Source of the DNA: Verrucomicrobiales bacterium
GTDB taxonomy: Bacteria; Verrucomicrobiota; Verrucomicrobiia; Limisphaerales; UBA1096
Direction of reading: 5' to 3'
Length of the DNA: 56,524 bases
NCBI GenBank assembly: GCA_002684915.1
Contig: NYWG01000003.1
Location: forward strand, 41,965 to 98,488
Shown here: piece after piece, positions 17,424 through 26,047 of the stretch
Position numbering within the stretch: the stretch's first letter is position 1
How the letters are laid out: each line of letters starts with the position of its first letter
Made by a program: the position numbers and the translations under genes
The notes under the pieces: model-generated
The model's database searches: none
What the model saw: the letters and a program-made list of their open reading frames with translations, nothing else
What the model was told of the DNA's origin: nothing

Positions 17424-18041
17424 GTGCTCAATACAGAATTAATCCCCGCCGAAGAAGCAAACTCAAAATGGCTGATGGTCGTGCTACATGGCCTAGGAGA
17501 CAGCATGGAAGGTTACCGTTGGCTTCCTAACATTATGAAAAACCCAAAACTAAATTACCTGCTTGTCGATGCTCCTGATAGTTATCATGGAGGTTTTTCA
17601 TGGTATGATATTTATAATGACCCCAGCCCTGGAATTGAACGAAGTCGACAATTAATTTTCAACTTAATGGATCAACAACGAAAAGCTGGATTTAATACTG
17701 AAAAAACTTTTTTGTTCGGTTTCTCTCAAGGCTGCCTAATGACGTTTGAAACAGGGCTACGCTATCCTTATCAATTTGCTGGTTTAGTAGGTATAAGTGG
17801 CTACGTACATGAACCAGAAAACCTAATTAAGGAAATATCTCCCCTTGCAAAAGAACAGAAATTTCTAATCACTCACGGAACAATAGATCCGCTTTTGCCA
17901 CTTGAAAAAACAAAGATACATATCGACCAATTGAGCGCCGAAGGTGTAAATATTAAATGGGAGGTATTTGAAAAAGAACACACAATCCAGGGAGAAGCAG
18001 AAATGAGAGTGGTTCGTAATTTTGTCAAAGAAAGCATGTAG
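17424..18041 (+). CDS. Alpha/beta-hydrolase of the phospholipase/carboxylesterase family
   Basis: A 205-residue cytoplasmic serine hydrolase. The oxyanion segment is VVLHGLGDSMEGY, the nucleophile elbow FGFSQGCLM, the acid THGTIDPLLP, and the histidine lies in FEKEHTIQGE. This arrangement matches the Abhydrolase_2 group (carboxylesterase/acyl-protein thioesterase-like, YpfH). It starts with GTG at 17424. It lies 88 bp after the deacetylase, with a small hairpin (AGACTT-TCTC-AAGTCT, 17375-17390) in the gap, and 20 bp before the large PVC dehydrogenase gene. Removal of acyl substituents from sugars would fit the neighbours but is inferred. Confidence 0.87.
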   Translation: MLNTELIPAEEANSKWLMVVLHGLGDSMEGYRWLPNIMKNPKLNYLLVDAPDSYHGGFSWYDIYNDPSPGIERSRQLIFNLMDQQRKAGFNTEKTFLFGFSQGCLMTFETGLRYPYQFAGLVGISGYVHEPENLIKEISPLAKEQKFLITHGTIDPLLPLEKTKIHIDQLSAEGVNIKWEVFEKEHTIQGEAEMRVVRNFVKESM

Positions 18042-18061
18042 ATTAGGATGAAAGAATAAAA

Positions 18062-21000
18062 ATGAAAAAAATCCAATATAGAATTTGGATTTACATTGCC
18101 ATTGCAATGTCGCAGCTGAGCCACGCCGATTCAGAGGCTTCAATCAAAGTACAAGACGGATTCACTGCTACCCAATATGCCGGCCCTGATTTGGCGGATG
18201 ATATTTACTCAATGACTCTAGACTCTAAGGGCAGAGTAGTAGTCTCAGGTCGAGGCTACATTCGGACACTCCATGATACCAATCAAGACGGCATAGCAGA
18301 CAAATCAATACAATTCGCTAAAGTCGACCGTGGTACTATGGGAATGCTATTTGACGACCAATATTTGTGGGTTGTTGCCAATCGAGCCCTTCTAAGGTTC
18401 GTAGACTCAGATCATGATGGAAAAGCAGATGGGCCGCCGAGCCAGTTCCTTCGACTGGCAAATGGTGAACATGGAGCACATGCTATACGCAAAGGACCAG
18501 ACGGGTGGCTTTATCTAGTTGGCGGAAATGACACAGGATTTACACCTAACCAGTTCAACTCTTTAAATTCGCCTCTTAAAAAAACTGAAGGTGGAGCTAT
18601 CATTCGATTTTCACCGAATGGAAAAAAATTTGAAGCATTATCCTGCGGATTTCGAAACCCATATGATTTCGACTTCAACTGGCGCGGCGATATATTTACC
18701 TATGACAGTGATACCGAACGAACATTTTTTCTTCCGTGGTATACACCAACAAGACTTTATCATGTAGCCATCGGCGGCCATCACGGATGGAGAATGCCTG
18801 GATTCAAACGAAGTTGGGCAAGACCCAGCTATTACTCAGATACTGTGCCAGATATACATAAGATCGGCCGAGGATCTCCTACTGGCGTTGCAGTTTACAG
18901 TCACCATTTATTACCAAAAGAAATGCAAGATGGAATTTTCATTCTTGATTGGACGTTTGGGAATATTTGGTTTTATCCATTGAAAGCCGCTAATGCTTCT
19001 TATCAATCACTCCCTCAGTTATTCATCTCGCCATTAGGCAACGACGGCTTTGCCCCAAGCGATATCGAGGTTGGGCGGGATGGTGAACTTTTCATCTCGA
19101 CTGGAGGCCGAGGCACCAAAGGCTCAGTCTTTCGAGTGATACCGACTAAGAATAATAGCAAAGAAACAAACAATCCCAAAACAACCAAAAACACTTCGAT
19201 TGAGGCTTTACTGAATGCACCCCAACCAATGGCAGAATGGTCGCGTGCACAATGGAAACCACTAGCCAAAAAATTTGGAGTAATTCATCTCACTGAAGCT
19301 GCACTCAATCCAAATAGAAAGCCAAAACAACGAGTAAGGGCAATTGAAATTCTGACTGATATATTTAGCGGACTCGATGCAGATTCTGCAGAACGGCTTT
19401 CAAAATCATTTTCCTCAGACATTCGTGCTAGAACCGCATGGGCAATCGGACGTTATCCAAGTGTGAATGCCACTCAATTACTAAATCATTTAGCACTCGA
19501 CCAAGAGGACTATGTCCGAGTGAAAGCACTCGAGGCTATGCTTCGCTTGTTACCCTTAGCCCCATCTCAATCAGCAGAATGGATTGATACACTTTACGAT
19601 AACTTCAACCAAACGAGCATCAGAGTAAGACTAATAAGTGCTCGTTTAGCCAGCCGCTTACCAAAATCAATTTGGCAAAAAACAAATCATAATAAACTTA
19701 CTACACAAGGGAAAGTTACAGCAATAACAGCAGAGATTTGGCGGAATTCTGAAAAAGAAATTCATATTCAAGCCATTCAAAATTTACTTCCTCTAATCAA
19801 CAGTAATCAGAAAGCAAACCTCAACCTAGACATTGTCAGAACTATTATTCTCGCATTAGGCGATTACAATCTCGAGCGACCAAGTCATGAATCATTCACC
19901 GGATACGAATCACCATATTCACTCACTCCACACAGATCGTTAACTCAAACTATAGCCATACAGATAACGCCTTTGATGAACACTTCACATCAAGACCTTA
20001 AACGAGAAGCTAGCCGGTTACTTGCAATGGTCAGTGCAGAGCAACCAGAGGTTATCAGGAATCTACTCCACGAGATCACACTAGAAACAAACCCAGTAGA
20101 AGACTTTCACAAGCTTATTGTTATGGCAAAACTACCATCATCTCTTCTCGCTGGTGATCTCCAAAAACTAGCTAATGCTTTAATGCAGCTGGACACTAAA
20201 CTAAAAAGCCAAGGGACAAGACCAAAGCTAAATTGGACAATGAGATTTGCTGATATCGCTCAGGCTCACACGAACAAGCAACCCGGCTTGATAAAAAAAA
20301 TTATCGATCATGAAAACTTCCCAACTGCCAGCCACCTTGAATTCGCACTAATGCTTAAAGGGGATAACCGAATAGCTGCAGCAAAACGATATCTCGAAGC
20401 AACTAAAATAAATCAAAAATTGCCATGGTCTAACGAATTGATTGACCTGCTAGCAATAACACCTCAAAAAAACTTATTACCAATTTTACGTAAACAGTGG
20501 TCAAATCGCGGGCTTCGTCCAGCGATTATAAAACATTTAGTAAAACAACCTAAAGCACAAGACAGAGGACTCCTTCTAGATGCGCTACTCTCACGTGATA
20601 ATAACCTCTCTAAAACTGCATTGGGAGCACTTAAGCAATTACCTACAAGTAATAAACCAAGTGACTTCTCCCCCCTAATACGCAAGCTTAGGCGTGAATG
20701 TGGAACCAAAGGAAAAGCCGAAACCCGAAAAAAAATCTTAGAACTACTAACCTCTTGGAGCGGCCATAAATTCAAAAAAGTTCAGGGAAAAAACAACCTA
20801 ACGATCAATTTACTAGCAACTTGGCAACCAGTTTTCGATTGGTTCAACACTACTTATCCAGATCTAGCAGAATCAGCTTCAGACTCCGGATTAGTCAATT
20901 CCACAAAGTGGGAATCCATATTAGGCATTGTTAATTGGAGCGAAGGTAAATTAATTAGAGGCAAAAAAATATTTGTTAACCGCGCTTGTCAAAATTGTCA

Positions 21001-21340
21001 TTCAGGCGCAGGAGCACTTGGCCCTGACCTAATCGGGGTAGTCAAACGTTTGGCTCCAGAAGATTTGTTTCGAACAATTTTGTTCCCTAATCGAGACATA
21101 TCTCCACTGTATAGATTCAACGAATACCGAATGCATAATGGGGATGTACATTTAGGGCGCGCTGCGTTTTATGCTGCAGATGGAATTGTCTTAAAAACTG
21201 GATCAGGAATTATTCGACTAGATCAAAAAGATATCGCTTCACAACATACCAGCGAACGTTCCATTATGCCTGAAGGTTTACTTGAAGGTTTAAAGGCCAA
21301 CGACCTTGCAGACCTATATCAATATTTAAAATCTTTATGA
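18062..21340 (+). CDS. PVC-type membrane-bound dehydrogenase with HEAT repeats and cytochrome c tail
   Basis: A 1092-residue exported protein with a signal peptide ending near SHA. Residues about 28-375 form the PVC-type dehydrogenase propeller (related to soluble glucose/sorbosone dehydrogenases): KVQDGFTATQYAG, GHHGWRMPGFKR, PSDIEVGRDGELFISTGGRG. HEAT-like helical repeats follow (about 390-900). The C-terminal haem domain has CQNCH at residues 976-980, then GALGPDLIGVVKR and a distal YRFNEYRMHNGD segment, the Pirellula/Verrucomicrobium type of haem-binding domain. It should oxidise a sugar-like substrate outside the cytoplasm and pass electrons to the haem. Last gene of the plus operon; it converges on the MMPL gene with a 6-bp overlap. 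Compare the cupredoxin-tailed relative at 34.7 kb. Confidence 0.88.
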   Translation: MKKIQYRIWIYIAIAMSQLSHADSEASIKVQDGFTATQYAGPDLADDIYSMTLDSKGRVVVSGRGYIRTLHDTNQDGIADKSIQFAKVDRGTMGMLFDDQYLWVVANRALLRFVDSDHDGKADGPPSQFLRLANGEHGAHAIRKGPDGWLYLVGGNDTGFTPNQFNSLNSPLKKTEGGAIIRFSPNGKKFEALSCGFRNPYDFDFNWRGDIFTYDSDTERTFFLPWYTPTRLYHVAIGGHHGWRMPGFKRSWARPSYYSDTVPDIHKIGRGSPTGVAVYSHHLLPKEMQDGIFILDWTFGNIWFYPLKAANASYQSLPQLFISPLGNDGFAPSDIEVGRDGELFISTGGRGTKGSVFRVIPTKNNSKETNNPKTTKNTSIEALLNAPQPMAEWSRAQWKPLAKKFGVIHLTEAALNPNRKPKQRVRAIEILTDIFSGLDADSAERLSKSFSSDIRARTAWAIGRYPSVNATQLLNHLALDQEDYVRVKALEAMLRLLPLAPSQSAEWIDTLYDNFNQTSIRVRLISARLASRLPKSIWQKTNHNKLTTQGKVTAITAEIWRNSEKEIHIQAIQNLLPLINSNQKANLNLDIVRTIILALGDYNLERPSHESFTGYESPYSLTPHRSLTQTIAIQITPLMNTSHQDLKREASRLLAMVSAEQPEVIRNLLHEITLETNPVEDFHKLIVMAKLPSSLLAGDLQKLANALMQLDTKLKSQGTRPKLNWTMRFADIAQAHTNKQPGLIKKIIDHENFPTASHLEFALMLKGDNRIAAAKRYLEATKINQKLPWSNELIDLLAITPQKNLLPILRKQWSNRGLRPAIIKHLVKQPKAQDRGLLLDALLSRDNNLSKTALGALKQLPTSNKPSDFSPLIRKLRRECGTKGKAETRKKILELLTSWSGHKFKKVQGKNNLTINLLATWQPVFDWFNTTYPDLAESASDSGLVNSTKWESILGIVNWSEGKLIRGKKIFVNRACQNCHSGAGALGPDLIGVVKRLAPEDLFRTILFPNRDISPLYRFNEYRMHNGDVHLGRAAFYAADGIVLKTGSGIIRLDQKDIASQHTSERSIMPEGLLEGLKANDLADLYQYLKSL

Positions 21341-23644
21341 TCTAAAGAGTAACCTAGCAATTGCTGGTAACAATACGATGGCACATACCATATTCATCAA
21401 AAACATGAACATTAGTAATATCCCCATATCAGATTGAATCTGCAGTGCGGAAAAAGCCCAAGTTCCGACCCCAACAGATAACGTCAGGCCAGTAAAAACA
21501 ATCGCACTACCAGCCTGTTGCATGGCTGCTTCCATTGCATCTGCAAATGCCACTCCCTTACGACGTTGAGCAACAAAACAACTAAACAAATAAATCCCGT
21601 AATCGACTCCCTCCCCGACACCCAATGCCACCACCGGCAGGGTAGAAGTTTTCAAACCAATCTCCATCCAGAACATCAATGTATGCGCCAGAACTGAAAC
21701 TAAAGCCAATGGCAAAACTATACATATAACTATCTTAATCGAACGAAAACTAGCAAAGCAAAGCAGAATCACTGCCAAAAAAACATAAATCAAAATTGGG
21801 AACTGAGCATTACGAACAACCTCATTAGAAGCCGCCATAATCCCAGCATTACCGCCAGCTAAACTAAAGTGCATTTTTTCGTATCCATAATCAGCTTCAA
21901 ACGACTTTACCGCCGTTACTATCCTCCGAATCGTCTCAGCTTTATGATCTTCAAGGAAAATCATTACAGGCAATACACTGCCATCGAGATTGGTCAAACC
22001 GGTAGAGGTTTCAACTCTACCAACTGATTGGGCTAGCATGTCTCTGTTAAATGGCAAAACCTGCCATTTCAAACTTCCTTCACTGTATCCAGAATTAATT
22101 TTACGTGCCATGCCTGCCAAACCCAAAACACTCTTTACTCCCTCAATATTTTTCAAATTCCACTCAAATCGATCGAGCAGTTCCATTACCTTGTAATCAA
22201 CCGAGCCATCTTTAACAGTCTCTACAAAGGCAATAAGCACATCTACACCAAGATTAAAATTATCCGTAATCGCAGCAGTATCCTGGTTATAACGAGAGTC
22301 GGAACGCAGCTCTGGTACGCCAGCATGTAAATCACCAACCTCAACACGGGTCGCTTGATCAAAAGCAAACACAAATAATAATATCCCAATTATAGCAAGC
22401 ACCTTGGCCACCCTACGCTCTGAGACTACTGACACATGATGCCAGAATTTTTTTGTTTTAATTTTTCTTTTGGCAACTCGCTCCCGATAAGTATGGCTTG
22501 GCTTTTGGTATGACAACAAAAGAGGTAGAAGAATGAGATTCGTGACAATAATTGCAGCAACTCCAACACTCGCCGCAATTGCCAGCTCCCGAATGGTTGG
22601 TACCGGGATTAGAAGAATAGTGATAAAACCAATAGTGTCTGTCAGTAACGCCACTCCACCTGGAATTAAAAGCTCGCTAAATGCCTTACGCGCAGCAATC
22701 AATGCTTCCTCCCCATGAAACAATTGATCTCGAAACACACGCACCATTTGCACGCCATGACTTACCCCAATGGCAAATACAAGGAACGGTACAAGAATTG
22801 ACATAGGGTCAATACCAAAACCCATTAAATGTATTATCCCAAGTTGCCATGCTACTGCAGCCAAAGAACATCCCATCGGGAGCACTGAAAAAATAAACGA
22901 CTGAGAATAAAGCCATACTAATAATGCAGTTACTACAATCGTGACACAGAAGAAAAATATAACATTAAGAGCCCCATCACGAACATCCCCCATAACCTTT
23001 GCAAATCCTATAACATGTACTTTGATAGTTTCCGATTCGTACTTTCCACGAAGTGATTCTAATGCACGTGCTACAGCAAAAGTATCAAGAGGCTTCTTAG
23101 TATCAGGATCTATATCGAGCAAGTTGGCCATAACCATAGCTCCGTTAAAAGAGTCAGTCACAAGTCTCCCCATATAATTGGATTTAAGGACATTCTCTTT
23201 AACCTTAGCCAAGTCTTGCAACGTGTTTGCGAAATCTGCCGGAACTACATTTCCTCCCGTAAAACCATCTTCTACCACCTCTGTAAATCGTACGTTTGGT
23301 GTGAATAAAGATGTAACACTAGCTTGATCAACACCTGACATGGCATAAACATCCTTAGTCAGTGAATCGAGCCTGTTAAAATAATCTTCATTAAATATTT
23401 CTCCCTCCTCAACGATCATCGCCAGGATTACTCGATTAGCACCTCCAAATTCGGACTCGTACTCGCGAAATTTCTGAATGTACTCATGCCCTAGGGGTAA
23501 TTGTTTTTCAAAACGGGCATCTACTTGTGTCTGAGTAGCAAACCCCAAAAAGAGAGCGGTCAAAATCAAGAACAAGACAAGAAACCTTGCTCTATGACGA
23601 AACAACCATTGCTCTACCCAAAAAGAAAATGAACTCTTAATCAT
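21335..23644 (-). CDS. MMPL/RND-superfamily transporter
   Basis: A 769-residue inner-membrane protein with two repeats of one TM helix, a large periplasmic loop and a five-helix SSD-like bundle (about residues 218-375 and 605-768). Family marks include GIDPMSILVPFLVFAIGVSHGVQMV in half 1 and GVGEGVDYGIYL in half 2. Such short RND proteins export or relocate lipids and hydrophobic compounds using the proton gradient and do not form AcrB-type tripartite pumps. It is the last gene of a four-gene operon (DUF1302, DUF1329, YCF48-like, this), 10 bp after the YCF48-like stop. The cargo is unknown. Confidence 0.88.
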   Translation of the reverse strand: MIKSSFSFWVEQWLFRHRARFLVLFLILTALFLGFATQTQVDARFEKQLPLGHEYIQKFREYESEFGGANRVILAMIVEEGEIFNEDYFNRLDSLTKDVYAMSGVDQASVTSLFTPNVRFTEVVEDGFTGGNVVPADFANTLQDLAKVKENVLKSNYMGRLVTDSFNGAMVMANLLDIDPDTKKPLDTFAVARALESLRGKYESETIKVHVIGFAKVMGDVRDGALNVIFFFCVTIVVTALLVWLYSQSFIFSVLPMGCSLAAVAWQLGIIHLMGFGIDPMSILVPFLVFAIGVSHGVQMVRVFRDQLFHGEEALIAARKAFSELLIPGGVALLTDTIGFITILLIPVPTIRELAIAASVGVAAIIVTNLILLPLLLSYQKPSHTYRERVAKRKIKTKKFWHHVSVVSERRVAKVLAIIGILLFVFAFDQATRVEVGDLHAGVPELRSDSRYNQDTAAITDNFNLGVDVLIAFVETVKDGSVDYKVMELLDRFEWNLKNIEGVKSVLGLAGMARKINSGYSEGSLKWQVLPFNRDMLAQSVGRVETSTGLTNLDGSVLPVMIFLEDHKAETIRRIVTAVKSFEADYGYEKMHFSLAGGNAGIMAASNEVVRNAQFPILIYVFLAVILLCFASFRSIKIVICIVLPLALVSVLAHTLMFWMEIGLKTSTLPVVALGVGEGVDYGIYLFSCFVAQRRKGVAFADAMEAAMQQAGSAIVFTGLTLSVGVGTWAFSALQIQSDMGILLMFMFLMNMVCAIVLLPAIARLLFRS

Positions 23645-23654
23645 TCAACCTGCT

Positions 23655-24659
23655 TTAGTTCAACTCATCCAGAGTTATACGAAACACACCACGATCGGTA
23701 GTAATCAATAAACTACCATCCTCCGATTGCCAAAAATCAGTTGGCACAGCAGCCTTCTCCAATAAGGGCTCAACTTGAAACAACCGGCCCTCTCCATTGC
23801 CTAACAACAATTCTCCTGCCCCGGATGCGATAACCACCCGTCCATCCTTCAATTGAAGACCTCTGTGCAATATTGCATTCGTTGGTGAATCAATTTTTTC
23901 CCATATTGAACCATTCTTAAATCTAAATATATTACCTTGTAATCCGTGCACAATGATCGAGTCACTCTTAATTAATGGTACCGCACCAAATAAGGTTCCC
24001 TCATATTCAATATCTAGCGACTTCCATGATTTCCCTTGATTATTACTTTTCCACACAGTTCCAAATTCACCAATCAACCAAAGAAACCCATTTGCTGCAG
24101 ATGTAATTTGATAAAAGTGAGGATCGTCCTCCTGTTTATTTTCTATCCATGTGTTTCCACCATCGATGGTCGAAAAGAACTTACCGTAAGAACCAACTAT
24201 AAATCCACGACTTGAATCAACAAACAGCAAATCCAAAAAAGATGTTTCAGGATCATCCAACACCTTAATCTTAGTCCAACTTTCACCACTATCTTGCGAA
24301 CGAAGAACAGTAGATTGATGCCCTACAATCCAAATCGTTTTTTGATCCAAAAGATATACCGAATTTAGCGTGCGACGAGTTGGGGATTGTTTCTGGATCC
24401 AATTTTTACCCTGATTATTAGTTAAAAGTATATGGCCACGCTCCCCAACAGCAATCGCTATTCCTGCTCGACCATGAATACCAAGCAATAAAGATTCTTT
24501 GGCTAAACGCGCCGTTACAGATGGACCATCGATCAACTGAGCAACTGGCGCAATCGAACCAAACAAAAAAAATACAAACACTGAAAGAATAGAACAACGG
24601 GCCGAGGAAAACCTCGGCCCGCCTTTGGGTAGTTTTGATTCTTTAATTAAAAAATACAC
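23655..24659 (-). CDS. YCF48-like propeller protein
   Basis: A 334-residue exported protein of the YCF48/BNR-Asp-box type: repeated ILLTNNQGKNW, VLRSQDSGESWTKI, FFSTIDGGNTWIE and VWKSNNQGKSWKSL, each an Asp-box-like turn of a seven-bladed propeller. YCF48 (HCF136) is a photosystem II assembly factor in plants and cyanobacteria, but relatives in heterotrophs accompany DUF1329/DUF1302/MMPL genes and have no photosynthetic role. The annotated N-terminus has a long n-region, then SILSVFVFFLFGSIAPVA as signal core. A perfect GC-rich hairpin is coded inside the n-region (residues about 14-21), which is odd; a start at GTG 24581 would exclude it but loses the basic n-region. Confidence 0.83.
   Translation of the reverse strand: MYFLIKESKLPKGGPRFSSARCSILSVFVFFLFGSIAPVAQLIDGPSVTARLAKESLLLGIHGRAGIAIAVGERGHILLTNNQGKNWIQKQSPTRRTLNSVYLLDQKTIWIVGHQSTVLRSQDSGESWTKIKVLDDPETSFLDLLFVDSSRGFIVGSYGKFFSTIDGGNTWIENKQEDDPHFYQITSAANGFLWLIGEFGTVWKSNNQGKSWKSLDIEYEGTLFGAVPLIKSDSIIVHGLQGNIFRFKNGSIWEKIDSPTNAILHRGLQLKDGRVVIASGAGELLLGNGEGRLFQVEPLLEKAAVPTDFWQSEDGSLLITTDRGVFRITLDELN
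24600..24621 (-). repeat. 9-bp perfect hairpin at the start of the YCF48-like gene
   Basis: On the minus strand this reads GGGCCGAGG-TTTT-CCTCGGCCC, followed by a moderately U-rich GTTGTTCTATTCTTT. It lies about 60 nt after the DUF1329 stop. It could be a partial internal terminator, an mRNA stability/processing hairpin, or a translation-modulating structure. Confidence 0.6.
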
Positions 24660-24678
24660 CTAAATAGTATACGCTAAC

Positions 24679-26028
24679 TTAGCGACGTCCGCGGCGGCGA
24701 AGTGATGACGGAGTATAATTACCCGGCTTGCTTTCAAACGAAAAATCGTACATTTCATTTTCATTGTCCAAACCGTGTGCAAGATAACGCCCTGAAAGTA
24801 TATCCATATGAACCTCAAGGGTAGACCAGAATGATAGCACTTCATAATAGTTAATACTATGCGCCTCTGAAACCCTCCAAAGCCGGCCCTGCCCATCGTA
24901 CTGATCTACTACAAGAGCACCCCAACTATCTTCATCAATATAAAAACGACGCTTAGAATAAATATGACGCTTACCCTCTTTTAGAGTGGCTTCAACTACC
25001 CAGACTCGGTGCAGCTCATAGCGAGTATGTGTCTGATTAATATGAAGCGGAGTAACAATATCTTTCACCTTTAACTCATCGCTATGCAGTTTATAGGAGT
25101 TATATGGTACATAAAGTTCCTTTTTACCAATAAGCTGCCAGTCGTAACGATCTATCGCTCCATTAAACATATCTAACTGATCACTTGTCCGCATACCATC
25201 AGATGCTGTACCAGGATTGTCATAGGCCACATTTGGAGCACGGCGTACTCGACGTTGACCGGTATTATAAACCCATGCACGTCGTGGGTCTGCAACCTGA
25301 TTCAATGTCTCATGCACCATTAGAATTGTACCGGCCAAACGTGCAGGTGATGTAACCTTCTGTTCCATGTAAGCCATAACATTACCGATATTATCAGAAG
25401 TAGCCCCCTTCTTGTGATAATTCCAAAAAAGCTGCTCCTCCAATTGCACTAGCGTGTAATTACCCGAACGAGTAGGAGCCACTTGTCCCACCTTTCGAAT
25501 ACCACTTAATCCTCGATACCTTAACAAGTGATTCCAAATCACCTCTTGTCCATTCTGAGGTATTGGAAATGGAATGCCACGAGAAGCACCAACGACTCCA
25601 TTACCGTCATCAGCCAACTTGGCTTTACCGACGTTTGCCTTAGTCGCATCATAAATATCTTGAGGAGCTGAAGCACTCCGCTTAGTAGGATAGACTGGCA
25701 TTTTGTAAGTCGAACCATATTTATCGAAAAGCGCCTTGTGGCCTTCACTCAAATTGTTGGAATACTTTTCAGCATTGGCCTCAGTGATGGTAAAAAGTGG
25801 TTTATCATTAGTAAAAGGATCGGGATGATGGTCCCCTACCTTATATCCTGCAGGCGGTGTCGTAATACCACCATCCCAATCAGGTATAGCCGAACCATTG
25901 CCCGCTTTCTGCGCGCCTAAAGGAGTCAGCTTCTCTCCAAGATCATCCGCACTTTGAGAAGATACTGAAACTACGCCCAACACAAAGGTAAAGACGGTTA
26001 TCGAATAAAAATTAAAGTTAAGTTTCAT
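24679..26028 (-). CDS. DUF1329-family exported protein
   Basis: A 449-residue protein with signal peptide (ending VSSQSA) and the N-terminal signature GEKLTPLGAQKAGNGSAIPDWDGG seen in DUF1329 proteins, then RVRRAPNVAYDNPGTASDG, VVDQYDGQGRLWRVSEAH and a C-terminal DLLSGRYLAHGLDNE-like segment. DUF1329 is predicted to have a LolA/LolB-like half-barrel able to hold lipids or other hydrophobic molecules in the periplasm. It sits between DUF1302 (19 bp upstream) and the YCF48-like gene (19 bp downstream). The biochemical role is not established. Confidence 0.9.
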   Translation of the reverse strand: MKLNFNFYSITVFTFVLGVVSVSSQSADDLGEKLTPLGAQKAGNGSAIPDWDGGITTPPAGYKVGDHHPDPFTNDKPLFTITEANAEKYSNNLSEGHKALFDKYGSTYKMPVYPTKRSASAPQDIYDATKANVGKAKLADDGNGVVGASRGIPFPIPQNGQEVIWNHLLRYRGLSGIRKVGQVAPTRSGNYTLVQLEEQLFWNYHKKGATSDNIGNVMAYMEQKVTSPARLAGTILMVHETLNQVADPRRAWVYNTGQRRVRRAPNVAYDNPGTASDGMRTSDQLDMFNGAIDRYDWQLIGKKELYVPYNSYKLHSDELKVKDIVTPLHINQTHTRYELHRVWVVEATLKEGKRHIYSKRRFYIDEDSWGALVVDQYDGQGRLWRVSEAHSINYYEVLSFWSTLEVHMDILSGRYLAHGLDNENEMYDFSFESKPGNYTPSSLRRRGRR

Positions 26029-26047
26029 TTTTTTTAATCAAATTAGT

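Noticed and set aside
23655-24659. YCF48-like gene as evidence of photosynthesis
   Set aside because: No photosystem genes nearby; the propeller is in an envelope operon known from heterotrophs.
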